64,000 bases of DNA from Sycon ciliatum. Taxonomy: Eukaryota > Porifera > Calcarea > Leucosolenida > Sycettidae. The stretch is from the NCBI RefSeq assembly GCF_964019385.1, contig NC_088646.1, positions 11,329,947 through 11,393,946 of the forward strand, written 5' to 3'. The translations under genes and the position numbers were made by a program. Of this stretch, positions 1 to 10,100 are shown one piece after another (position 1 is the first letter of the stretch; each line of letters begins with the position of its first letter). The notes below the pieces were generated by a model that was given only the letters and a program-made list of their open reading frames with translations, was not told the DNA's origin and did no database searches.

Positions 1-1490
1 GTCAGAACTCGTATCTTATAGGTCCTTTTCTCGGTACATCATTATTACTACAGCGCTATAGGCTCACCATCCGATTTTTATTTAGCACACCTGATGAGCC
101 GTCACTAGCAATACGGCAAAACGTACGTCGTGTGAAACCACTTGTTATAGTACCAAACGTGTCCATCATCGTTACATCAACATGAAGTTTAGTAGGATAT
201 TGGCTTTCGGTTTGTGACAGTTCGTCTTCGCTTGGCTCCCCCTCTTCATGTATTTTACATACCTTTGAGCCTCCGGAGTTGGGTGGTCTGTTGCCTTGCG
301 TCTTCAAGTTGTAGTTAGACTGGTTTGTCCAGTGGTCTTACTAGACTCGTCATCATCATCCTGTAACGTTCGACATACTTTATTGCCGAAGGACATAGCT
401 CGTGCACATCTTCGTGGTGCATCCCTTCCCCTCTTCGGAACTTTCCGCACCTGAGATTTCCAAGTTGGAAGGTTGTTGGTTTGCGCTTCGTAGATGTGTT
501 GGAGCTTGGTGTCAGGTCGTCGAATGTCTCAATATCCTTGTCAGTGTTGTGCCTGGTTGTCGCATTATCTGACTGTATTATATTTCGTTGTCTTGGTGGA
601 CTGTTAGTCATACCTCGTATCTATAGGTCCTTTTCTCTTTACATAATGAAGTTTAATATCAATAGTAGTATTCAATACATTGAGTTCTCCAGTGTTCCGA
701 TAAAGGAATCCCTGCATGCTTACAATCTCTGAAGTACTAATTACCAGCATAGTACACTACCTCTGTACACAAGTACTTTGCACAAACATTCCTTTACATT
801 GTAGAGTGAAGTGCTAAAGCAGTGTCAGTCAGCCTCACACTGGGAGATTGTGAAGCGATAAACAAGTGTCAGCTCTACACTGGGAGCTTACCTGATCAAG
901 AAGAACAGGCAATCACAAGGTGACAACTCGTACGAAGACCCGAGATATTGATTTACTGCTTCGCAGACCGCTGGATCCCGCTGCCAATAGCTGAAGTACA
1001 TCTTCATGTACTTGCGATACTGCAATTGGGTAGGCAAGGGAGAAAGAGTGAAGAGCGGTGAAGGACTATCAGAGGAAACGATACACGTGGCATAGAAAGA
1101 TGGCTAGGGATGCTATGTGGTGTGATGCGGTGTGCGGTGAGGAACACAAATGTGAGAGCATGTATGTTTGCATGGACACGTGATGCTTGCACACACAACT
1201 ACATTGCATAACAGCATGTGGTCAGACGTTATACATGTACAGATGCCGATTGTTCACCTCTAATCTGCAAGATCAATACCTGAATCCATGCACATTTCCC
1301 ACTCTAAGCTGCAAGATCAACACCTAAATCACGTACATTTCCTTCATACATCACATCACCACTGGGAGAACTGGAAACATGACGACCAGATTTCACAATA
1401 TTTGAAGGACTCCGAACAAGAAACGACAAAATACATCAGAGCTAAATACTCAGTGGAATGAGACAAACAAGTCTGGAGCACTTCAAGTAC
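1..1490. other. left-edge region without a recognised gene
   Basis: Two open frames lie on the minus strand, about 611-315 and 307-56. They are rich in charged residues and Ser/Thr, and I recognise no family. A near-identical 24-25 bp stretch (CTCGTATC...GGTCCTTTTCTC) occurs at 8-32 and 614-637 and brackets this interval, so it may be a decayed repeat. Downstream exons of the F-box gene could lie here, but I could not place one in the required phase. Confidence 0.3.
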
Positions 1491-1493
1491 TAG

Positions 1494-1775
1494 TGGCTGC
1501 GTTCGATTATACCCACGAATCGATTCGCGCTATTCACATCACCCCATGTGAATAGGGTGAATCGATTCCGAACCAATTACAGGGCTCATGACATGAAAAT
1601 CGAACGACTTGAATGCATGCGAATGGATTCATGAATCGATTCAAGTGCGTAATCAAGTGCAAGTGCATAATCTTCCTTGCCGTGGTTGGCTAACACCCTC
1701 TCTCTTTGTATTGGCCGGTGTTCTCACTGTGCTATGAGATGCTGTAATAAATAAATAAATAATCGAACGCAGCCA
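1494..1775. mobile_element. MITE-like inverted-repeat element, 282 bp
   Basis: The ends are 17-bp inverted repeats, TGGCTGCGTTCGATTAT at the left and its complement ATAATCGAACGCAGCCA at the right. The interior carries the repeated motif GAATCGATTC and no coding capacity. It sits in the downstream intron of the F-box gene. No clear target duplication was found. Confidence 0.6.
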
Positions 1776-1891
1776 GTAAAACGCTAGATACTCTTGCTAA
1801 TACAGAAATATGCTTCAGCCCTTCTTATCCAAAACACTTCCATTATGATGCTAGATTTGGCCTATGGCAGGTGTGGACAGAGGCAACTAAC

Positions 1892-2872
1892 ATTTGTATC
1901 GGCAGCAATGGAATGCCACGAGTGACATGTTGCCTTGCATGCCTGCAGATCATCCAGACTCAGGTATCCGAAGATCTGCTTTAACACTGATCTTGGTAAC
2001 TCTTTTATATGTCGACATTGCGACGCACAGACTGCAGCAACAAGAAACACACAGGTTCAGCAGAGGTAGTACTGTCGACTCTGCCGTGGACATTGAGTGC
2101 ATACTGGCACCACTGCTGCTGTGTCTGCTGAAACAAAGCAGATACAGTGGCGGAAAGGTCTTTTTTCTTCAACTCAACACAATAAGCTGAATACATGAGG
2201 AATTTAATGGCAGTGTAGTACATGTACGGTTCGTGCTACTGAGGGGCATGTGCTCCTCCAACCTACCGATGTCAGTATCAAGAGGGACAGGAGACCTAGA
2301 ATACACAAGAAGGCTCCGCGAAAGGAAAATTCACGGTAGCATTAATTTGTATACTTTCTGAGAGCACAAAAAATGTGTGCAAACATTTGCAGTGTCATTC
2401 ACACGTTTGCCATGCAAAGCCAATCCAACGGGCTAGTGATCATGTACCTGTGCCATTGGAATGCAAAGTCTGATCTAGACTCACCAGCACCAGCACCAAT
2501 ACCAATACCAGCACCAACACCGGCACCTCAGCAACATCAGTAACACCAGGACCTCCAGCACCAATACCAGCACCAGTACTAGCACTACCAGCGTTGTCTT
2601 TGGATTTTTCTAATCATCTTTCCGATCGCGTTATCATGGATTTTCAATAAAGTTCTTTGTCACCAGCACCACCCGTAGCACCAGCAACAGGGGCTAGGGG
2701 TGACCTAGCAGCCTTAGCCATGGAAACAGCACCTAGTTATGCACGTCAAGTACTTACTGCCACCGGTGGCAGCTGAGGCATGAAGCGTAGAATCTCGAGA
2801 GCAGCGTCGCTTTGCTGGTGATCCGTCTTCTGTTTCTTCGTTCTTCACTAAAACAGGACAGATGGACATCAT
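1892..2872 (-). CDS. F-box domain protein, 5' part of gene (two exons seen)
   Basis: Two minus-strand exons join in phase. Exon 1 runs from the proposed ATG at 2872 to 2758 (donor GTAAGT). Exon 2 is 2031-1892, with acceptor TTGTTGCTGCAG and donor GTTAGT. Together they encode about 85 residues. A Ser/charged N-terminus starting MMSICPVLVKNEE is followed by a canonical F-box (IKELPRSVLKQIFGYLSLDD, then LQACKATCHSWHSIAAD). F-box proteins bind SKP1 and recruit substrates to SCF ubiquitin ligases. The substrate-binding part would lie in later exons that I could not find, so the subfamily is unknown. The frame stays open above the chosen start for about 70 bp, so an earlier start is possible. A TRIM retrotransposon lies 69 bp upstream of the ATG, and removing it leaves that frame open across the empty site. 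Confidence 0.7.
2479..2700. repeat. degenerate CACCAG/ACCAGC short tandem repeat
   Basis: Imperfect hexamer-like repeats of CACCAG with CAATAC variants lie in intron 1 of the F-box gene. No long uniform array remains. Confidence 0.6.
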
Positions 2873-2940
2873 AGGCAGGTGCAGTTCAGTACTGTAATCT
2901 GTCGCTAAAGTAGTTCGCAACAAGTTCCAGACATTGTCCC

Positions 2941-3493
2941 TGTAACAACTTGATGAGTCAAGGAATAGATACTCAATGGGAGTAGATAGCATGGTATATA
3001 TAGGGGGGGGGGGGGGAGCATAGGTGATAACTAACACAATGCAAGTGTAGATGATGTAAGTGTGGGGATAAGGTGTGAATGGAAGTGTGAGGGTAAGCAC
3101 TAACTCAATGCTGGTGGAATATGTCACATCTCTCCTTTCCCTAATGATTAGGAGTGTACCTTGTTAAGAGTAGGCATACAGGCAAGGTCTAGTAAAAGAT
3201 GAACTATGAAGGGAATATTATGAGAAGTCCAATAGGCTGATGCATGGAGGTCAAGCTGCGCATGCGTGTCCACGTATGTGGGCGTGGGTTCGAATCCCAC
3301 TTCTGACACCATGTAACAACTTGATGAGTCAAGGAATAAATACTCAATGGGAGTAGATAGCATGGTATATATAGGGGGGAGAGCATAGGTGATAACTAAC
3401 ACAATGCAAGTGTAGATGATGTAAGTGTGGGGATAAGGTGTGAATGGAAGTGTGAGGGTAAGCACTAACTCAATGCTGGTGGAATATGTCACA
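2941..3493 (-). mobile_element. TRIM: 553-bp LTR retrotransposon in miniature
   Basis: Two nearly identical direct repeats of 188 bp (2941-3128) and 182 bp (3312-3493) differ mainly in a poly-G run. Read on the minus strand they start TGTGACATATTCC and end GTTGTTACA, giving TG...CA termini. The 5-bp target duplication GTCCC lies at 2936-2940 and 3494-3498. Directly after the minus-strand 5' LTR is a primer-binding site that starts TGG TGTCAGAAGTGGGATT and is complementary to a tRNA-Leu 3' end including CCA. Directly before the 3' LTR is a purine tract GGGAAAGGAGAGA. The internal region is only 183 bp and has no gag or pol, so the element depends on proteins supplied in trans. Apparent reading frames inside the LTRs are not genes. 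Confidence 0.9.
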
Positions 3494-3649
3494 GTCCCGT
3501 ATCGCCAAAATGTTATCTTCGTAATAAGGCGTTCATTTCTGGTGGACTAGCCGAGTATATCTGCTGATTCTGAATCTGCAATAAACTTTGGGAGTTCCTG
3601 TATCCAGGTACCTGTTCCTTGTGATATTATTATTATTAATTAGCTCTCT

Positions 3650-5003
3650 GCGTTTGCATCAGGGTAATAGGGACGATTTCCACTACGGTACTGTGAGTGG
3701 TGTGCCGTGAGTACCCATGGTGATTTGCTCACGTGAGGGGCAGTTTTGGCGCGAGTGCATTCCGTGGCTCGTGCCGTACCACGCCGTGGCCTTTCCGGTG
3801 CCGAGGGCCTCTGAGGGGTAGAAATGGCATGCCGCGATATTCCGTGAGGTCGAATGCAGTGAGTAGTAGTGCGGCGCGCTGCCTTCATAACGTAACTTGC
3901 CTTCATCACGCTCTGAAAGCATGCATCCAAACTCTCAATTTCTCGCACGAGCCCATCCGTTTTTGCTCGATTCGTTCCAGTACCTACACAATCTCTGAAT
4001 TCTGGCGCGTGAACTCCAGTTCCGTACGAAAGTTCATTTCAAACTGGAGGGAAAGTGCGGTGTTTGATTTTCCGCAGTGCGCGGACTGCAGCTGAATGAT
4101 GTAATGAAGGCAGCGCGCCGCGCATCTGGCCCATAGAAAAGAGATCACAGTTGCATACTCTTTGTTTATGGACTCTTGCTACTACGGTAGTGCGATTTCT
4201 CGATTTCAACCCCCGGGTCAAGTGCAGTGTGTCACGTAAATGCTCCAGTCAATTTGCAGCGGTGTTCATGGTGGGTTGAAGCTCGACCCGGGTTGAACTC
4301 AAGACCTCAATCCGGGCTAAAAAGTAAAAACTCTCATGTAAACGCAGCCTGTTACCTTCCACAGGAGAGCCCCTCGATAGGCTTCCCCAGCTAGCTGTTG
4401 GTCAATCCTTGAACCAGGGAGTCGTAGGTTTGTACCACAGTACTCCCTGGTACAAACTTAGGTTCACTGGTTCATGGAGTGCATTCATTCAATATTGCGT
4501 GTGCATAATGTATTCCCAAACCAGACACAAGGAGACACAGAGTGAAAAACAGCGCATGTACTGACAAGTCTCAGCCTCCTGACAATCTGCTCTAAAAAGC
4601 ACGGTCAAAGACGTGTACCTTTGGACGGTTTGCAAGGATCAGTTGAATCCATGCGATGATGCTCCTGAACGAGGCCCTGGCTTGTGAGGGTTGTTGGGCT
4701 GGCTCGGGCAGACACCTCAGAGAGAAACCGATACCGTCGAGCAGAAAGGTTTGCTGGTATTGATCACTCGTACAGTATCTGCAACTAGAACAGAACTACG
4801 AGTGGGAGTGGACGCGTTTGATTGGAACACGAGAGAGACGAGAAATGTTGCTATTCATTCATGGTAAAATTTAATTTTCTTTCTTTTCCGTTTATGTTTC
4901 TGCACGTGACAGAAAAAAAGCCTTGGCTTTGTTTGGGCTTGGCTGACCTAAGTCCTTGCGCTGCAGTTTCTTATCCCTACCCCAACTTCAGTATTATAGG
5001 CCC
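3650..5003. other. spacer with decayed inverted repeats, no gene seen
   Basis: GC-rich sequence at about 3870-4130 begins and ends with GCGCGCTGCCTTCAT-type inverted ends. The interior of the element at 41525-41846 is related to it. At 4148-4176 a single CAAGAG-type end (CTCTTG preceded by TTTATGGA) is seen. A hairpin at 4414-4448 starts CAGGGAGTCG and ends CTCCCTG. No coding sequence is convincing. Confidence 0.4.
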
Positions 5004-5075
5004 TCCCATATGGTCTAGTGGTTAGGATTTCTGGTTTTCACCCAGACGGCCCGGGTTCAATTCCCGGTGTGGGAA
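5004..5075 (+). tRNA. tRNA-Glu (UUC)
   Basis: A 72-nt cloverleaf can be drawn. The acceptor TCCCATA pairs with TGTGGGA (one G-T pair), followed by discriminator A. The D-arm region contains an A box, TGGTCTAGTGG. The anticodon stem CTGGT/ACCAG-like arm holds loop TTTTCAC with anticodon TTC. The T-arm is CCGGGTTCAATTCCCGG with a B box. A run of eight T residues begins within 10 nt of the 3' end and serves as the pol III terminator. No intron. It is identical to the copy at 14944-15015. Confidence 0.93.
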
Positions 5076-5639
5076 ACCATAATTTTTTTTCTTCCTTTTC
5101 TGTTCAGCTAGATCAGCTCAGGACATCTCATCACCGTCTTTGCGTTTGTTTTTTGTTTTTGTTTTGTTTTGCTTTTTTAAAGTGCATGTTGTCCCTTTCC
5201 TTTTCACCTACATAGGCATAGGTTGAGACGCTGAGTAGATCTACGCATCCATTTTTTTTCATTTTCTCGATAGCAATACAGTTTGCCCTGCCGTGCTTTG
5301 GACCAGTAGAGAAGGAAATGAAAAGTTGCTCCTGACTTTGAACATCCCTGTATGAATCTAAAACTTTCAATGATGACCCATATCTGAGTGTTCAAGCTCA
5401 GGTAACTAAATTGCTTTACTTGGCGTTACATTGGTGGTGAAGACTTGAGCTTATATATGTAGAGCCAGTTACTAGCAAATCACTCAGCATGCCTCCGTTG
5501 ACTAAAGGCAATAATGACCTGGTGGAATCAGCTGCATCAATGTAAGACTTTTGTTAGTTTTTTTTAAAAGTTGAATTAACTAATTTAGTTTTAGAGACAG
5601 GGGAAAGTTCAGAGGTCTGATGAATGTTCTAGTGTTCTA

Positions 5640-5866
5640 GTGTCACAACGAAGAGGACAAACTGTACAGTAACCATTCTTTATTGAAGATACATAATTAC
5701 AACATAGTAACAAGCTTATGGTTGATAAATATGGTGGTAAAGACACACCTGGCAATATGGCGGTAAACACACGCCTGCCCACACACGCTCTCTAGGCTGC
5801 AAACTAGTAATTATACATCTTCAATACAGAATTGTCACCGCACAGTTTGTCCTCTTGGTTGCGATA
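5640..5866. mobile_element. foldback/MITE-like element, about 225 bp
   Basis: The left end has CACAACGAAGAGGACAAACT and the right end has the near-complement AGTTTGTCCTCTTGGTTGCG. The next bases (CTTTATTGAAGATACA and TCTTCAATACAGAA) also pair. There is no coding capacity. Confidence 0.55.
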
Positions 5867-5969
5867 TTAAAGTTGCTATCTCCAAAGCGCTTGTTCTAGT
5901 GCCACCCAATATTTAATATGGTATGTCTGTATAATGCGCATCAGAGAGTTGTACGCTCTATGGAGCCCC

Positions 5970-6330
5970 GGGGACGACTGCAATGGGCAGCCCGATAACA
6001 AACCTCATTGATTCAGTGCAGGGAGTCGTATAAACCGGTGGGCGCGCTCCTGATTCCTGAGGAGCCCGCTTGACTCAGCTTGATAGCTGTACTATCTTGT
6101 TGTGTCATCTACGGGCTGGAACGTTCTATGAGGTCCATGGTCTGTGCGACGTGGAGTATTTTGAATTGCGATCAAGGCCACAATCTACGACCCCAAGCAC
6201 GGCCCAGACCAGGAATGGTATACTCGGCACCTGTGAATCGGTCCTGCTCCAAGGGTGATGGCAATAGGCAACCCGGTAACAAGCCTCATTGCTTTAGATG
6301 ACTCAGCTTGACATCTGTGCAATATTTGTT
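5970..6330. repeat. degenerate direct repeat, spacing about 276 bp
   Basis: A segment reading GCAATGGGCAGCCCGATAAC near 5981 recurs with changes near 6259. A flanking ACTCAGCTTGA motif recurs near 6073 and 6301. This is an old tandem duplication or repeat remnant; I see no function. Confidence 0.4.
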
Positions 6331-6912
6331 TGCCATTGATTACTTTTCAAGGCATGAATAAGAATGCATGATTTGACAGACCATAAGAAAACAACCAGTG
6401 AGTCAGCTATCTATGACTGTTTCTCTTTGTAGTTAGTACTGAAACTTCTTCTTAGTGGTAGGACCATCCTTTGGGACATACTGACTGAGTTGTACCAACA
6501 AGCGTTGATATGGTTGTGTTGCGTTCCCTTCCCCTTTCACTGTCAATGAAGGCTTCTTTCGTATCTATTTTCGGACCTTCCTCGCCGTATATCGACAGTT
6601 GATGAGACTCATATCTGTTGTGCCCTTGTTTTGAGGTCCACACATCCCCAAAAACTCGAAACCCAGGCACATTCTGAAGTTGCCGCGATTTCTACACAGG
6701 GGTAACACGGGGGAATCATGTGGCACACATCGCTGGTGCGTTTGCAGGCCATGCCCTCTCCTAGGTGTATATGACTCCCTGGTTCAGTTCTATCTGCCCA
6801 TGTTGTTCTCATAGGTACTAAAACTCTCCGGTGTACAATGTATACTGCAAGACAGCTTGCAGGCTACGATCATTTACAGTATCATAACAGTCATAGCAGT
6901 TTTATACATGTA

Positions 6913-7101
6913 CAGTCAACTTCGCTAATGACGACTGCGGATATAACGACAATTCGCGAATAAACAACAGAATGTCCATGCCCAGAGCAAAGTCCCATCC
7001 AACTGTAATACATAATATGAGACTTCGGGTATAACGACACTTCGCGAATAAGGATACTTTTCTGATGCCCCGCCGAGTGTCGTTATAAGCGAAGTTGACT
7101 G
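6913..7101. mobile_element. pogo/Tigger-like MITE, 189 bp
   Basis: The termini CAGTCAACTTCGCT and AGCGAAGTTGACTG are perfect inverted repeats flanked on both sides by TA, the target duplication of Tc1/mariner/pogo elements. The interior repeats TATAACGACA and TTCGCGAATAA motifs. It is about 93% identical by eye to the element at 14555-14742, which lies in the opposite orientation. It ends about 90 bp upstream of the SPPL3 start codon. Confidence 0.85.
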
Positions 7102-7192
7102 TATGATATTATCTTATCTGCTTGTTTGTTGTGTGTTTACTTGTCTATGCTCTCACAGGGACGGTGCACTGTTTTCAGGGCCAAAACCTATT

Positions 7193-10100
7193 ATGGGCTG
7201 GAGGCTCTGTTTGGTGATGCTGGATGAATGCATCATGATGGCCTTCTGCGTGCTGACTATAATTGCTGCAGCGGAAAGGTACGCCTGATTTCCATCCACG
7301 GTGCTGGCCCGTGAAACTCGCCTCTGTGAACAAGATTAGATAGCGGCGGGCGCTGGGCGGCCCAGGCACTGTGAACGCTGTGTAGCGAGTGCACGTTAGC
7401 GCAACGCTACTTATTTTTCACGCGGCGAATGCACTGTAATGCAGCTTTGATATTTTTTGCACCAGGACTCCCCCAGGAGTGGGTCCCCGACCTGTAGTGC
7501 TCAGTCTAATCACTATCGGCGGAGGTGTCACCCTGCTGTGAAGGAAACCAGCTTAACATGTATGGATCCATACCACAACTGGGACCAAGTGGATCCAAGA
7601 GTCAGCATTATCATGGCTCCGACCTGGCTATGACATAGGACTTTCATGCCCGCTGACTGTTGATGGTGAATAAATTGTCTGCAAACTCGTCTCAGAAGTC
7701 GATGAGAAGATTTTACCCAAAGAAATTGCTGTGAACTTCTGCTCCTTCCATGCCATGTGTGGTTGCAAGGCTGTACCCACATGTATGTAGTGTCTAGATG
7801 GGGTTTGCAAGAGGCAAGCTATACTTGTAGCTACCGGAATGCCAGTGCCGCCGAACTCTAACGAATCCCGTCGTGCACTGCTCTGTCCATTCTCAGGTCC
7901 ATGCCAGAGTTCAAACAGAAAGAAGAGGCAGAGAAAACTGGCGAGAAGCCACCTTCTGATCCAAGTAAGTTTCCACTTCTTAAATGTTTCTGAGCTCAGT
8001 CAAGAATGCGGTTCTCCTCTTTCATTGTACGCAAGCTCTCATTATCAGTCTTCTTGTGAGCGTAGTGACTATGACGGCGTGTGCACAATGATAGAGGAGA
8101 ACAGCATTCTTGAATGGAACCAGACTGACACCATGTTGCTGGACCCTGCCGTCTTTGTTCCAAGTGTCTCTTTGTTCTTTAGTCCATGGTCCACTGTTGT
8201 CACTTTTCTTGCTCCTTAGTTGTGAAAAAGAAAACCAATTGTCTTTCCATGCGCGTGTTTTTTGCAGTTCCTACATTTCAGCTTGACGCAAGCCTCTTCC
8301 TTGTCATCCCAATCTCGTTCTCAGCATCTCTGCTGCTTTTCTTTTTCTTCTTTTCTCAACTGGAGTTTATAATGGCTATCTACATATCCGGTATGTGAAC
8401 AAAGTTTATGTTTGCTATTATATTCGGTGCAGTACTTGCTGAAGTGCTGGTGTATTTTACTTTGAATTACATTCCTTTTGAAATTGGCGGATCATGTAAA
8501 GTTGCCCTCGATGAAATGATATCTGACCCAAAGTGCATTATTTGGTGCTCTCAAGAGTCAACTTGCACAGCCCTTGATGCCCTGAGAGGGCCACAGATGC
8601 AGCTGGACGTACATTATGCACATGCACAAATGCAGTGCTGTAATCGGAACTGGTCCAGGATGCCAGTATTGCGCTTTTGGCTCGAATTTCACCGGGCACA
8701 ACTGTGCTTCTTCAAAGTAAGTCCAGGCTGGCACATGGAGTTGAGTGGTGTCCAAAAGGTCGCGTTTCACTTCTCAATATTTCTTGATTGTCTTAGTGTT
8801 GGATGTGTATGTATTTCTCCCTCCATGCCTTATGTTTCGGGTATCATTGCTTCTCTCTCCCGTCTGCCTGACCTGCTCTAAAAATGTGCTGGCTTTGTTA
8901 TGTTTTGACTGTCGCTTGATTGCTCAGCGTTTACCATGGTTGCGGTAGCCTTCTCTGTTCAACCAATCTGCTCGTGGCTGAGCTATGTCCTATGCGGCTT
9001 GACAACAGCCAGGTGCGTCATCATCTTTTTTCATTCATTTTATTTGATGGCTCATCTTCCAGGGGGAAGTAGATGGCGCTGATTGGGACAGTCTTACTAT
9101 GTGCAGACCGTGCTCCTGCAATCATGTGCTACTGGATACAGTCATGCGCTGTTAATTAGGGGTGAAAGTTTGCAGTAAAATCCCGAGTTCGAGTAACCAA
9201 ATTTTCTCTGATCGAATTTGGGTATTCTTCATCTCCTAAGAATCGTATACAGTCAGACCTCGCTTATCCGGTCCTCTCTTATCCGGATCCCTCGCCATCC
9301 GAAAGAAAATCGTTGGTTACCGATTTACAGCATACTCGTATGTCGTGCATACATGCAGTACGTGTGTTCAATTATCCTGTTCCCTCGCCTCCCGGATATT
9401 GTGGAAAAACGGATGTGTGCGGTTAAGCGAGGTCTGACTGTATAAAAGTCTGGAACTCACCCAGATAGTTTTCTTGTGACCTGTCAAATCGTGAATTCTG
9501 ATGCCCTGAGAAGTACTCAACGGAAAATAATTCACGGATGTGGCCTTGAGGCGCACCCTGTCCACGGAAATTAAGTATCTATAGATGTGTTCTTATGAAA
9601 TTATTCTCTTCTCTCTTTTTGTACAGTGTGGGCTTTCCAGTGCTAGGCGAAGTAGCGGTCACGACTCTGATTTCATCAGCCGTCGGGGTCTTTGCTGTAC
9701 TGGCATGGCTTGTAACAGCTCACTGGATTCTTCTCGATGGTAAGGTCTCTGAAATTACAAGTATTTTTATGACAAGGAATTCGATATTGGTTACTCTTTG
9801 AAATATAATTTTTGACTGCAGTGGCCTTGTAGAGATCCCTGCTGATATGGATCATATGGGTCCCCATTAATTTCTGCCGGTGTCTTCTGTCATTTCCAGT
9901 GTTAGGCATTGCCCTGGTCATCTGGATGTTGTGTCATATCAAGCTACCCAGCATACGCGTGGCTACCGCGCTGTTCGTTAGCTTGATGATCTACGATGTG
10001 TTCTGGGTAAGGCAATGCTACGTTTGTGTGCCCACTGGACTTTTTGTATTTCGCTCAGGGTGTTCCCTGCCAGTAGTCCATCTCCCCCATCCCTTTCCCC

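Noticed and set aside
889-951. Candidate F-box gene exon on the minus strand with a GTAAGC donor
   Set aside because: In the phase required by the preceding exon it opens with a stop codon.
3246-3311. tRNA-Leu gene on the plus strand
   Set aside because: Only the 3' half is present and no 5' acceptor can pair with it. Its position against the LTR explains it as a primer-binding site.
2714-3492. Two minus-strand ORFs starting with the same MTYSTSIELVLTL sequence
   Set aside because: The shared part is the LTR of the TRIM read in one frame. Only the downstream F-box exon is coding.
8408-8881. 157-aa plus-strand ORF
   Set aside because: It lies in SPPL3 intron 3 between well-placed exons and resembles no family.
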